From: JAJRQY01 sp965224435
GTDB taxonomy: Bacteria > Actinomycetota > Acidimicrobiia > Acidimicrobiales > SZUA-35
Assembly (NCBI GenBank): GCA_965224435.1
Contig: OZ245048.1
Span: forward strand, 1,674,001 to 1,738,000
DNA length: 64,000 nucleotides
Direction: 5' to 3'
Positions 50,807 to 60,500 of this stretch are shown here, piece by piece. Both the position numbers and the translations under genes were made by a program. Positions within the stretch are counted from its first letter, which is position 1; every line of letters begins with the position of its first letter. Under the pieces are notes generated by a model. It was not told where the DNA came from. It worked only from the letters and a program-made list of their open reading frames with translations, and searched no databases.

Positions 50807-51390
50807 CGATCAACTCTAAACCAGAAGCCGATACCGACTCAGGAGCAGATAGTTCCTCGCCAGTCAAGGTTCCTTCACCCGAGACGAGTACTCGGTTCAC
50901 CCTGATCATGGCAAGCGTTATCCTGGTTGCTGATCACCTCAGCAAGTGGTGGGCGCAATCACACTTGGAGGCAGGGATCTGTTCGCCGGAGACCTGCTTG
51001 ACTGTCTTCGGTACTCGCTTGAGATTTCACCTGGTCTACAACACCGGTGCCGCTTTCAGCCTGGGTGAGGGGTTTGGTTGGCTGATCGCTCCTCTCGCCT
51101 TCGTTATGGCTGGTGGCCTGCTTCTTGTCGCTCGTCAGACCTCAGACCGCGCATCGCTGATCGCCTTGGGTCTGGTCATCGGTGGCGCCTTGGGTAATAT
51201 GGTCGACCGGGTCATGCGGGCCGAAGATGGACTATTTAGCGGTGGTGTGGTGGACTTCATCGACTTCCAGTTCTGGCCAGTTTTCAATGTGGCGGATATG
51301 GCAGTGGTTGGTGGAGTTGCCCTCCTATTCGTGCGTCAGATGAGCCAACCCAACGAAGTGGCAGCCGACGAAGGGATTGTCGATGAATAG
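50776..51390 (+). CDS. lspA: Lipoprotein signal peptidase LspA
   Basis: A 204-residue membrane aspartyl protease cutting lipoprotein signal peptides. Four membrane helices; catalytic motifs GGALGNMVDRV (Asp near residue 140) and FNVADMAVVGG (Asp near 176), with VYNTGAAFSLGEG between. An unusual N-terminal extension of about 35 acidic, Ser-rich residues precedes the first helix; ATG 50776 gives it and overlaps the previous gene. Lipoproteins seen in this window (LpqB-like, GH74-like) would be substrates. Confidence 0.92.
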   Translation: MCDSSDGDVLAINSKPEADTDSGADSSSPVKVPSPETSTRFTLIMASVILVADHLSKWWAQSHLEAGICSPETCLTVFGTRLRFHLVYNTGAAFSLGEGFGWLIAPLAFVMAGGLLLVARQTSDRASLIALGLVIGGALGNMVDRVMRAEDGLFSGGVVDFIDFQFWPVFNVADMAVVGGVALLFVRQMSQPNEVAADEGIVDE

Positions 51391-52327
51391 GGAAGCAGAG
51401 CTACACGAGGTACAGCTGCCGGATGCGCTAAACGGGGAGCGAGTGGATCGGGTGGTCTCCTTGGCGGCCGACATCAGTCGCAAGGAGGCGGCCGAACTCA
51501 TCGAGGTTGGCGCGGTATTGGTGAACGGTGAGGCTCCTGTCAAGGCATCACAGAGGCTTCGAACCGGTGACCACCTTCGAGTGGCCGTTCCTTTTCGGGA
51601 CAGCACAATTCGTGATGACCCGACGGTTGAAGTCGTCATCCACTATCTCGACGATCAGGTGATAGTGGTTGACAAACCAGCCGGTCTGATTGTGCACCCA
51701 GGTGCCGGTGCCAGCACCGGAACAATGATTCAAGGACTTCTGGCCCAGTTCCCGGAAATCGCTTTGGTTGGCAATGACCCAACAAGGCCTGGCGTTGTGC
51801 ATCGACTGGACAAGGGTACGTCGGGCTTGTTGATGGTTGCCCGGACCCAAGCTGCTCTGGAGTCGCTCAGTCTCCAACTGTCTGAACGGACAGTGACCCG
51901 GCAGTATCAAGCCTTGGCCTGGGGAACTGTTCAGGCCTCGCACGGCGTTGTTGATGCTCCGCTTGGTCGGTCTCCCAACGATGCGACCCGTCAAGCGGTT
52001 GTTGCTGATGGGCGAGAGGCCCGAACCAGCTATGAAGTCGTCACCCGCTACGAAGACCCACTTCTAACGTTTCTTCGCTGCCAGCTTGAGACTGGTCGGA
52101 CCCACCAGATACGTGTTCATCTTGAGGCCATTGGCAATCCGATTGTCGGAGACGACCGATATGGGGGTGGCAGTCGAGATCGGATGGGTCTCGCGAGGCC
52201 CTTCTTGCACGCTGGACTTCTCGGTTTTGTTCACCCCGCGAGCGGTGAATACATGGAATTTGAGACCGACATGCCGGGCGATCTTCAAGACCTTCTGGCA
52301 CAGCTGGCAGAATCAGCCCTCGACTAG
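51383..52327 (+). CDS. rluD: RluD-family 23S rRNA pseudouridine synthase
   Basis: A 314-residue enzyme with an N-terminal S4 RNA-binding domain (RVDRVVSLAADISRKEAAEL, GAVLVNGE) and an RluA-type catalytic domain: IVVDKPAGLIVHPGAG near residue 94, the catalytic-Asp loop GVVHRLDKGTSGLLMVAR near 138, and LETGRTHQIRVHLEAIGNPIVGD. The start ATG 51383 overlaps the lspA end by 8 bp, the conserved lspA-rluD pairing of many bacteria. Confidence 0.92.
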   Translation: MNREAELHEVQLPDALNGERVDRVVSLAADISRKEAAELIEVGAVLVNGEAPVKASQRLRTGDHLRVAVPFRDSTIRDDPTVEVVIHYLDDQVIVVDKPAGLIVHPGAGASTGTMIQGLLAQFPEIALVGNDPTRPGVVHRLDKGTSGLLMVARTQAALESLSLQLSERTVTRQYQALAWGTVQASHGVVDAPLGRSPNDATRQAVVADGREARTSYEVVTRYEDPLLTFLRCQLETGRTHQIRVHLEAIGNPIVGDDRYGGGSRDRMGLARPFLHAGLLGFVHPASGEYMEFETDMPGDLQDLLAQLAESALD

Positions 52328-52382
52328 CTCATGTTGTTGCGGCTGCCTGATCCCATCGGCCCTTGAACGAGCCGAAGCGCAG

Positions 52383-53012
52383 TCAACCCGACCAGTTTCC
52401 CCAGTGGGTGATGCTCTCGAGACTGGGGCGCTGCCTCCCCGAGGAACGTGCTCGCTCGTCGTTGTCGTGATTCGGGTCAGTCGGATCGAGTGGATGGCCA
52501 ATGGCGACAGTGGCCACAATTCTGCGGTCCTCGGGAATGGCAAAAGTATCGCGCAGAGCGGATTCGTGATTGAAGGGGCCAAACAGACAACAGCCCAGAC
52601 CTCGCTCGGTGACGAGCAAAAGAAGGTTCTGCAGGACTGTTCCGGCGTCGACCCACCAGTAAGGCACTGGCCACCGCTGTTCAGAGCTGCCCCGACCGGT
52701 CGATGCCTTGTCTGCTTCTGAGTAACGGTCTAGGTAGGCCTGGGGTCGGGTCAGAACCAATACGAGGATGGGAGCAGTCAGAAGGGACTGCCAACGAAAC
52801 GTTGTCTGAGAGTCTTCCGTCATCGAAGTCGCCCAATAGTTCTTCACCGCGTCTGTCGTGTTCAATACAAGGAACTCGGTTGCCTGCGTGTTTCCAGCTG
52901 ATGGTGCCCGCCGAGCATTTTCGAGAATCTCTTCGACCACTGATTGCGGAACCGGGGCGTCGCTGAAGGTTCGAATCATATGCCGCGCTCGTATGGCTGG
53001 GATCAGGTCCAT
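52383..53012 (-). CDS. Nitroreductase family protein
   Basis: A 209-residue FMN-dependent reductase-type protein. IRARHMIRTFSDAPVPQSVV and NARRAPSAGNTQATEFLV are the FMN-phosphate binding blocks; VDAGTVLQNLLLLVTERGLG and AIPEDRRIVATVAIGHPL complete the fold. The physiological substrate is unknown. ATG 53012 follows a fourfold 19-bp repeat that separates it from the Rrf2 gene on the same strand, so the two probably form an operon. Confidence 0.82.
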   Translation of the reverse strand: MDLIPAIRARHMIRTFSDAPVPQSVVEEILENARRAPSAGNTQATEFLVLNTTDAVKNYWATSMTEDSQTTFRWQSLLTAPILVLVLTRPQAYLDRYSEADKASTGRGSSEQRWPVPYWWVDAGTVLQNLLLLVTERGLGCCLFGPFNHESALRDTFAIPEDRRIVATVAIGHPLDPTDPNHDNDERARSSGRQRPSLESITHWGNWSG

Positions 53013-53014
53013 GA

Positions 53015-53092
53015 TTTATCCGCCATCACACGGTTCATCCGCCATCACACGGTTCATCCGCCATCACACGGTTCATCCGCCATCACACGGTC
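53015..53092 (-). repeat. 19-bp intergenic tandem repeat upstream of the nitroreductase gene
   Basis: The block CGCCATCACACGG recurs at 53021, 53040, 53059 and 53078, an exact 19-bp period. On the coding strand each unit reads ACCGTGTGATGGCGGATGA and contains GTG and ATG triplets, TGA stops and the Shine-Dalgarno-like GGCGGA. The last copy provides the ribosome-binding region of the nitroreductase. Confidence 0.92.
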
Positions 53093-53538
53093 TATTCAGC
53101 ATCACTTGGCCCAGGAGATGGAATCTCGGACTTAGCAACCACATCAGCCAGGGTGAAGCCCTCCAGGAGCTCTCGCATCTGCTCTCCGACCCCGTGCCAG
53201 ATAGTCAAGAGCGCGCATTGGCCCTCGTGATCGCATGCTCCGCCAGCGTGGGGTTCGACAAAGTCACCCAAGGTGATTGGGCCATCGACAGCCCGGATGA
53301 TTTCTGCCAGCGTGATCGATGTTGGGTTGCGGGCCAGGACGTAGCCCCCACCGACTCCTCGTTTGGAGCGAACGAGCCCGGCTCCCTTTAGAGCCAGCAG
53401 AATCTGTTCAAGGTAGGGCTGGGGAAGCCCGGTGCGATGAGCGATCTGGCGAACAGTGATTGGGCCATCCTGGTCTCCGTGTAGAGCCAAGGAAAGCAAT
53501 GCACGGCTTGCATAGTCACCACGAGTCGAAACCTTCAC
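53092..53538 (-). CDS. Rrf2-family transcriptional regulator
   Basis: A 148-residue winged-helix regulator. STRGDYASRALLSLALHG and QIAHRTGLPQPYLEQILLAL with GLVRSKRGVGGGYVLAR are the Rrf2/IscR DNA-binding block. The sensor region has CDHEGQC, only two cysteines where IscR uses three to hold a cluster, so it may bind an iron-sulfur cluster with another ligand or none. GTG start at 53538. Its likely targets are itself, the downstream nitroreductase and the divergent phosphodiesterase. Confidence 0.88.
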   Translation of the reverse strand: MKVSTRGDYASRALLSLALHGDQDGPITVRQIAHRTGLPQPYLEQILLALKGAGLVRSKRGVGGGYVLARNPTSITLAEIIRAVDGPITLGDFVEPHAGGACDHEGQCALLTIWHGVGEQMRELLEGFTLADVVAKSEIPSPGPSDAE

Positions 53539-53650
53539 CGGTGAGATCCTACTGGTCTGCGACCCTGGGATGGCAGAAGAGAAGGATCGCGACTGCTTAG
53601 GTGGCTGTCTATCCTGCCGATATCATCCTGGAGACCTGAATGGAGAAGCG

Positions 53651-54751
53651 GTGACAGATCCGATTCGACCCGCATATGGCCGTGGCTGCCTGAGCGAACT
53701 TCTGCCTGCGATCCTTGGCTATCCATCAGCCGGAGGAATGGAATTGCCGGTTGCCGTCGATGCAACTGCCCCTCGGGTTCTGCTTGTCCTCGATGGTCTT
53801 GGCTGGGATCAGTTTCAGGACCGCCTGAGTGTCGCTCCCACCTTGGCCGGGTGTAGCGGGGGATCGATCACCACGGTCGCTCCGTCGACCACGGCGGCTG
53901 CCTTGACTTCCATTACTACCGGACTTACCCCAGGTGAGCATGGGGTCATCGGCTACCGAATGATGGTTGGCGATGAGGTGCTCAACACCTTGCGCTGGCG
54001 AACCGACCGACACGGTGATGCTCGCAAGACCATCCCCCCTGAACTCGTGCAACCCTATGACCCTTTCATGGGTGAACGGGTCGCCCTGGTCTCCAAAGCT
54101 GAGTTCCGACGGTCAGGGTTCTCCCAAGCTCACCTTCGGGGGGTTCAGTTCACTGGCTATCGCACACCAGCGCTGCTTGTTCACGAAACAGTCCGGCTCA
54201 TCAATGAAGGTGAACCCGTTGTCTACGCCTATTATGACGGAATCGACAAGGTGGCGCACGAATACGGCCTTGGTTCGGAATACGACACCGAACTTCGATT
54301 TGTCGACCAGCTCGTAGCCTCAATGCTGGACGGCCTCCCGGACGGCACCCAAGTCGTGATCACGGCAGACCATGGTCAGGTCGATTGTCGCAATGGTTCT
54401 GTTTTGATTGACGATCAGGTGATGGGCCTCACCCGAGGTTTGTCGGGCGAGGGCAGGTTCCGTTGGCTGCACGCAAAGAGCGGGGCGGCTGCCTCTTTGT
54501 TGGACGCCGCCAATGAGGCTCATAGTCATCATGCCTGGGTCCGGAGCCTTGAACAGATCCTCGATGAGAACTGGTTTGGGCCTAGCGTCAGGTCAGAAGT
54601 TCAGGAGTCTCTGGGCGACGTAGCCCTCCTGCCGTTTGAGCCGATCGCCTTTACGGATCCAAAGGACACCGGCCCCTTCGAACTCGTCGGCAGGCACGGA
54701 TCGCTGACTGCAGCCGAAATGTTGGTACCCCTGATTGGTACTGTCTGCTAG
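53651..54751 (+). CDS. Alkaline phosphatase superfamily phosphodiesterase/nucleotide pyrophosphatase
   Basis: A 366-residue two-metal hydrolase. VLLVLDGLGWDQF holds the first metal Asp near residue 45, TTVAPSTTAAALTSITTGL carries the nucleophilic Thr near 78, GEHGVIGYRM follows, YYDGIDKVAHEYGLGSEYD supplies Asp and His ligands near 198, and VVITADHGQVDC near 238 the last pair. All metal ligands appear intact. The substrate is unknown; phosphodiester or phosphonate bonds are typical. GTG 53651 with GGAGAAG upstream is chosen; the frame is open 27 codons further. Confidence 0.85.
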   Translation: MTDPIRPAYGRGCLSELLPAILGYPSAGGMELPVAVDATAPRVLLVLDGLGWDQFQDRLSVAPTLAGCSGGSITTVAPSTTAAALTSITTGLTPGEHGVIGYRMMVGDEVLNTLRWRTDRHGDARKTIPPELVQPYDPFMGERVALVSKAEFRRSGFSQAHLRGVQFTGYRTPALLVHETVRLINEGEPVVYAYYDGIDKVAHEYGLGSEYDTELRFVDQLVASMLDGLPDGTQVVITADHGQVDCRNGSVLIDDQVMGLTRGLSGEGRFRWLHAKSGAAASLLDAANEAHSHHAWVRSLEQILDENWFGPSVRSEVQESLGDVALLPFEPIAFTDPKDTGPFELVGRHGSLTAAEMLVPLIGTVC

Positions 54752-54795
54752 GGAACCGTCTGCTGGTAGGCAGTGTGGTCTGCTAGAACAGAGCC

Positions 54796-55374
54796 ATGAC
54801 TCAGACGAGCGATACAAATCAGCCACGACCCGAATCGGCAGACAGTTCACAGGCAGACAGTTCACAGGCAGACGTCACAGAGGCAGACAGCGCACAGTCG
54901 AAGAATGAGGTTATTTCTCCTGACGCAATTGATCCTGAGGGGGCACAATCGGACCCGGAGCCCATGCCCAAGGGCTCAGTCTCCGAACCAGCAAAGGTGA
55001 TGCGAATTGGATCCATGATTCGTCAGCTGTTGGAAGAAGTTCGAATGACCGAGCTGGATGAGCGTGGCAGGATCCGCCTTCGAGAGATCTACGACACATC
55101 AGTGGAGAACCTGGCGTCCGCGCTGTCTCCAGATTTACAGGAAGAACTCTACTCCTTAGCTGTTCCCTTCGGTGATGACGAATTGCCATCTGTCTCGGAG
55201 TTGCGAATTGCGCAGGCTCAGCTGGTCGGCTGGCTTGAGGGCCTCTTCCACGGAATCCAGACGACAATCTTTGCTCAGCAAGCGGCGGCTCAACTGCAAT
55301 TGGAACAGATGAAATCGTCAACGCCCATGCCGGGTATCAACCCGGATGCTCCCCGCTCAGGTACCTATCTTTGA
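54796..55374 (+). CDS. bpa: Bacterial proteasome activator Bpa (PafE)
   Basis: A 192-residue ATP-independent activator of the 20S proteasome. The core EPAKVMRIGSMIRQLLEEVR near residue 70 and SELRIAQAQLVGWLEGLFHG with IQTTIFAQQAAAQLQLEQM near 130-165 are nearly the same as in mycobacterial PafE (Rv3780), forming the ring-shaped four-helix bundle. The C-terminus is GTYL, equivalent to the mycobacterial GQYL that docks into proteasome pockets through the penultimate Tyr. The first 60 residues are acidic and repeat-containing. It implies that the genome encodes a 20S proteasome, not seen in this window. Confidence 0.93.
   Translation: MTQTSDTNQPRPESADSSQADSSQADVTEADSAQSKNEVISPDAIDPEGAQSDPEPMPKGSVSEPAKVMRIGSMIRQLLEEVRMTELDERGRIRLREIYDTSVENLASALSPDLQEELYSLAVPFGDDELPSVSELRIAQAQLVGWLEGLFHGIQTTIFAQQAAAQLQLEQMKSSTPMPGINPDAPRSGTYL
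54838..54897 (+). repeat. 15-bp in-frame tandem repeat in bpa
   Basis: Units GCAGACAGTTCACAG (54838 and 54853, identical), GCAGACGTCACAGAG (54868) and GCAGACAGCGCACAG (54883), coding ADSSQ-ADSSQ-ADVTE-ADSAQ. Confidence 0.92.
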
Positions 55375-55549
55375 CGGCTTGAGTTTCTGCTCGGATGGCT
55401 GAAAGCCAGCAACGGTAGGCATTGCTTTCGTTTTCGGTTTGCATTCCGCCCCTGCGAGCGGCGAAGCTAGTTCAAGAAGAAAGTATTGAAGGTCCATGAG
55501 GGCTTGCCCCGATGAGCGGGGTAAGGACGGGACCGCGAGGGGGAAACCG

Positions 55550-56248
55550 ATGGCCATCGAGGTCACGACAAAGGATTGCTCGTCATTGAGCGACGCCGAG
55601 TTTGCCGAGATGGCAGAACTGGCATGCAATGACCATATGGAAGTGGGGATGCTGTCTAAGCAGGCGGATGACTGGGTGCTGATCAGCCAGGCCAGACGCA
55701 ATGGAACCTTGCAAGGATTCATCTTCAGCACTCTTGAGCGAATCGGTGGAACGCCCGCACTGGTCATTGGGTTGGGCCTGGTCGAAGATGCTCAAGCGTC
55801 GGTCTTGCGGGCTCTCATGCATGATCAATTCCATAAGGCGAGAATGGCCTTTCCAGACGAGGACGTGGTGGTGAGTGCTCGAATGAGGTCCCACGGAGCT
55901 TTGGCTGCGTTGGTAGACCTTCAAGACATTCGACCGTGGCCCCAGACGAGGGTTAACGGCGAAGAGCGAGCCTGGGGGAGGCGGTTGGCAGCTCGCTACA
56001 AGACCACTACCTATGACGACCGGACCATGGTTGGTAAGGGATTGGGCCCGCGATTAGTACTGGACTATGTGACCGGCGTTGAAGGTGGAGCGATCGCCGA
56101 AACGAGCGGCGCAAGCGAGAGCTTCACAACGGAGTCGGTGGAGGTCATGGACCAGTTCGACCCGTGTAACGATGGAACGCACTTTCTTGTGGTGTGGGGT
56201 TGGGCTTTGGCCGAACTCCTTGATGGGTTCCAGCAGCCCGCGTCCTGA
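55550..56248 (+). CDS. Unknown protein, possibly acetyltransferase-like
   Basis: A 232-residue soluble protein. MAIEVTTKDCSSLSDAEFAE is the start, at ATG 55550 with GAGGGGGAAA upstream. The middle has strand-like segments (WVLISQARRNGTLQGFIFST, ALVIGLGLVED) followed by a helix, reminiscent of a GNAT fold, but the acetyl-CoA loop is not evident. The C-terminal part (YDDRTMVGKGLGPRLVLDYV) is unfamiliar. No signal peptide or membrane helix. It stands alone between bpa and the CAP gene. Confidence 0.6.
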   Translation: MAIEVTTKDCSSLSDAEFAEMAELACNDHMEVGMLSKQADDWVLISQARRNGTLQGFIFSTLERIGGTPALVIGLGLVEDAQASVLRALMHDQFHKARMAFPDEDVVVSARMRSHGALAALVDLQDIRPWPQTRVNGEERAWGRRLAARYKTTTYDDRTMVGKGLGPRLVLDYVTGVEGGAIAETSGASESFTTESVEVMDQFDPCNDGTHFLVVWGWALAELLDGFQQPAS

Positions 56249-56437
56249 AGACGCAGCGCCTTCGAAAACTGCGAATGTGACGATTTGATCACGGACGGAG
56301 TCGCGAGGGTCACGACGGGTGGTCGACTGGCCGAGACTGCGAACAGAGTTTCATGTGGCATCCAGGTGAATTACCCGAAAGAAGCGCAGAAATGAGCGAT
56401 TTCACCCGGGTCGCTTGAGTAGATGCTCCTGATTGAC

Positions 56438-56465
56438 TTGACTTCGGAGAGTGTCTGCCTAGTAT
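56438..56465 (+). promoter_or_regulatory. Promoter of the CAP-domain gene, leaderless type
   Basis: TTGACT at 56438-56443 and TAGTAT at 56460-56465 with a 16-bp spacer. Transcription would start within a few bases of the ATG at 56475, giving an mRNA almost without leader; there is no Shine-Dalgarno before that ATG. Confidence 0.55.
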
Positions 56466-56474
56466 GTCGTTTAC

Positions 56475-57341
56475 ATGACAACGAACCACGCCCAGTTCGT
56501 TCACCGCCTCGTGGCTTCGTTGGTGCTCATCTCCCTGACCTTGGTCGGGGTACTTGTTCCCGCGAATCCAGCAGGCGCTGTTCGGCCTCAGAATGTCCTC
56601 GAGACCGAAATCTTGCAGCAGTTGAATGCTGAACGCACCGCTCGGGGGCTGGGAGCCGTCAGCATTGAAGACGAGCTGACCGATGCGTCTGCCCAATGGT
56701 CAGACTCAATGGCCAGTCGTAGCTCTCTTGTTCATTCCGGCGATGGGCGGGCAGAAATCATTGCCTACGGCTACACCACAGGCCAGATCACCCTGGCTTG
56801 GATGAATTCTCCCAGCCATCGCAACCTGATGGTTGACCCAAACCTGGTTTTCGGCGGAGTCGGAGTGACATGCGACAGCGGCGGACGGATGTGGGCCACC
56901 ATCCAATTTCGCAGGCTTGATACCCGCCTCGCAACTCTTCGCTCGTCGAATCCCAGTCCAGCAGTCACCGCTGACCTGTCGGGATCCAACTGCGAAGATC
57001 AGGCGGGGACACCTCCAGTGCGGCGCCTGTACCGAGCATTCTTCCAACGGGAGAGTGATACTGGTGGCTTGGCCTACTGGGTCCAGCGATATGCCGATGG
57101 TGAAAGTCTGACCGGGATCGCCGACTATTTCGCTACATCGGATGAGTTTCAAGCAACCTATGGGCGACTCAGCGATCGTGACTTTGTGAAGACTGTCTAT
57201 GTCAACGTGATGGGACGAAGTCCTGATCAGGGCGGGTATGACTATTGGGTCGGTCAGATGCGCTCGGGGATGACTCGAGGTGAGCTGATGGTGGCCTTTA
57301 GCGAAAGCCAAGAGTTCGTGATCCGAACAGGGATCGTCTAG
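56475..57341 (+). CDS. Secreted CAP (SCP/PR-1) protein with DUF4214 domain
   Basis: A 288-residue exported protein. Signal peptide residues 1-35, with hydrophobic core LVASLVLISLTLVGVLV and cleavage likely after PAGA. The CAP domain follows (LLNxxR-type LQQLNAERTARGLGAVSIED, SDSMASRSSLVHSGDGR, AWMNSPSHRNLMVDPNLVFG with GVGVTCDSGGRMW). A DUF4214 module occupies the last 90 residues (VRRLYRAFFQRESDTGGLAYW and VYVNVMGRSPDQGGYDYWVG), commonly found in surface proteins. Function is likely extracellular, details unknown. Confidence 0.88.
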   Translation: MTTNHAQFVHRLVASLVLISLTLVGVLVPANPAGAVRPQNVLETEILQQLNAERTARGLGAVSIEDELTDASAQWSDSMASRSSLVHSGDGRAEIIAYGYTTGQITLAWMNSPSHRNLMVDPNLVFGGVGVTCDSGGRMWATIQFRRLDTRLATLRSSNPSPAVTADLSGSNCEDQAGTPPVRRLYRAFFQRESDTGGLAYWVQRYADGESLTGIADYFATSDEFQATYGRLSDRDFVKTVYVNVMGRSPDQGGYDYWVGQMRSGMTRGELMVAFSESQEFVIRTGIV

Positions 57342-57506
57342 CTCGACTGCTTGCCTGACCTGTTTCGGACCCAAGATTGCCGTCAAGAATCAGCTGAGCG
57401 GCAAAGCAACCTCGATCGGGATCTATAGAGTCAGCACACTCAGAGTCAGGGCGCTCCGGGCAAGTGGTTTCGTTTAACTCGTCGGATCGCTCTGTCCGGC
57501 CAGGGA

Positions 57507-60500
57507 GTGGACGTGGGGTCCTCTTTTACCCATCTGCATGTTCATACCGAGTTCTCGATGTTGGACGGAGCGTCGCGGCTTGATGATCTTGTAGCCAAGG
57601 CGGCAGCCGACGGCATGCCAGCCCTGGGGATCACCGATCACGGCAATATGTATGGGGTCCTCGACTTCTACAAAGCCTGTCGCAAGCAAGGCGTCAAGCC
57701 AATCATCGGAGCGGAGCTCTATCAGGCCGACGACTCGCGTCATGAGCGCCCTAGTCGACGGGGCAAGATTGATGACTCGGGCGGAAGCACCGATGGTGGC
57801 AAGAAGCTCTATTACCACCTGATCACCTTGGCCGAGAACAACACCGGCTACAAGAACCTGATCCAGCTGGCCTCAAGAGCTTTCATGGAGGGCTACTACT
57901 ACAAGCCTCGGGTCGATTGGGAAGTGCTCTCCGATCATTCCGAGGGTGTGATTGCGACCTCAGGTTGTCTTGGCGGTCATGTACTGCAGGCTCTCATGAA
58001 TGGCAATGAGCAGGACGCGCTGGAGAAGGCGGCACGTTTTCAAGACATCTTCGGACGAGACAACTTCTTCATCGAGATCCAAGATCACGGGATCCCCGAG
58101 CAGATCCAGACCAATCCCCAGCTGCTAGAGATCGCCCGCAAAATCAAGGCACCGATCATGGTGACCAATGATTCCCATTATACCGATCAGCATGATCATG
58201 GTGCCCATGACGCCCTGCTGTGTGTGCAAACCGGCTCGTTGATGAGTGACCCTGACCGGTTCAAGTTCAGCGGCGATCAGCATTATCTGAAAACGGCGCA
58301 AGAGATGCGTCATCAGTGGGCTGAGCTGCCTGAGGCCTGTGACAACACACTCTGGATTGCCGAACGGTGTGACGTCGAGATCGAGTTCGGCAGTCCCCAG
58401 CTACCAGACTTTCCTATTCCCGAAGGATTCACTGGCGCCGATGACTACCTCTTCCACCTCACCATGGAAGGAGCCAAGAAGCGCTGGGGCACAGCCATTC
58501 CCGAAGGGACAATGGACCGGCTCGTCTTTGAGCTGGATGTCATCAAGAACATGGGGTTCTCTTCCTACTTTTTGATCACCTGGGACATGATCAAGTACGC
58601 CCGCGAAAACGGTATCCGCGTCGGCCCGGGGCGTGGCTCTGCTGCTGGCTGCGCCGTGGCCTACTCGCTCTGGATCACCGACCTTGATCCGATCAAGTAC
58701 GACCTCCTCTTTGAACGATTCCTGAATCCCAGCCGAATCTCCATGCCCGACATCGACATGGACTTCGACTCCCGCTATCGCGACACCATGATTCGCTACT
58801 GCGCCGAACGCTATGGCCGCGACCATGTGGCTCAGATCGTCACCTTCAGCCAGATCAAGGCCCGGGCCGCAGTTCGCGATGGTGCCCGGGTGCTTGGTTA
58901 CCCTTATGTGGTCGGTGACAAAATCGCCAAGGCCATGCCACCACTCATCATGGGCCGTGATACGCCGCTCAAGTACTGCTTCGAAGAATCGGAGAAGTAC
59001 AAGGACGGCTACAACATGGCTGGCTCCTTGCGAACAATGGTCGAGACTGAGCCCGATGTGGCCAAGGTCATGGATGTTGCCATGGGGCTCGAAGGACTGC
59101 GTCGCAGTGATGGAATCCATGCTGCAGCGGTAGTTATTACCAAGGATCCGCTGACGGACTATCTGCCGATCCAACGCAAGCCAGCGGCAGGCAAGGACAT
59201 CTCCGAAGCTCCCGTCGTGACCCAGTACGAGATGCACGGGGTCGAAGAACTCGGCCTGCTCAAGATGGACTTCTTGGGCTTGCGAAATCTGGATGTCATC
59301 AGCGACACCCTTGCCCTCGTCGAACAAGTGCACGGTGTTGTGGTTGACATTGATCATGTCGACCTGACGGATGAGAAGACCTTCGCGCTGCTGCAAGCAG
59401 GAAATACCATCGGCGTTTTCCAACTTGAGTCGTCGCCAATGCGAGCCCTCATGCGTTCCATGGCCCCCACCGGATTCGAAGATGTTGCTGCCCTGGTTGC
59501 CCTCTATCGGCCGGGGCCAATGGCAGCCAACATGCACAATGACTACGCTGACCGCAAGAACGGCCGGCAAGACGTAACCCTGGCCCACCCCGATGCGCAA
59601 GAGCTTCTCGGCGACACCTATGGGCTCATGATCTATCAAGAACAGATGATGCGCTTCAGCCAGAAGTTCGCAGGGTATTCCCTGGCTGATGCTGACAACT
59701 TGCGTAAGGCCGCCGGCAAGAAGAACCGGGAGCTGATGGCCAAGGAACGAACCAAGTTCGTCGACGGTTGTGTTGAGCACGGCTATGGCGAGGACTTCGG
59801 TGAAGACCAGTTCACCCTGATCGAGGGTTTTGCCGACTACGCCTTCAACAAGAGCCACTCCTATGGCTACGGATTGGTGAGTTTTCAGACGGCCTACCTC
59901 AAGGCCAATTATCCGGTCGAGTATCTGGCTTGTCTTCTGACCAGCGTGAAAAGCAGTCTGGACAAGGCCGCCGTCTATCTCAATGAATGTCGTCAGATGG
60001 GAGTCACTGTCCTGGTTCCTGATATCAACCGTTCTGAGTTGGATTTTGCCTCCATACCGGATCTTGATGGAGGGGCTCTGAACGCCATCCCCTTTGGGCT
60101 TTCGGCTGTTCGCAATGTTGGTGCTGCCCTCGTCGAACTGATCTTGAAGGAGCGGCGAGCCAGCGGACCGTTTTCCTCTTTCCTCGACTTTTGTGAACGT
60201 GTTGACTACGCCGTGCTCAAGAAATCGGCCATCGAGTCCTTGATCAAGGCTGGAGCATTCGATTCGCTTGGACACCCACGTCGGGGACTTCTTCTGGCCT
60301 TTGAGGACATCATCGACAAGACCATTGCTTCTCGCAAGGAGCACGACATGGGAGTCATGACCCTGTTCGGCGCAGTCGAGGATGCAGAAGACGGTCCAGC
60401 CTTTGACGACCGCACCCCAATCTCTGACCTCACCTTCGACAAATCTCAGCGGCTGAAGTTCGAGAAAGAAATGCTCGGCCTTTACGTCTCGGACCATCCA

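Noticed and set aside
53015..53092. Repeat array resembling a small CRISPR
   Set aside because: The units are directly contiguous with no spacers, and no cas gene is present.
57342..57506. A tRNA or other RNA gene before dnaE
   Set aside because: No cloverleaf, T-loop or anticodon-like arrangement could be drawn; only a TATAGA box is visible.
58401..60497. A 698-codon open frame antisense to dnaE
   Set aside because: It lies wholly within the polymerase gene and its translation has no recognisable domain; long antisense frames are common opposite GC-biased genes.
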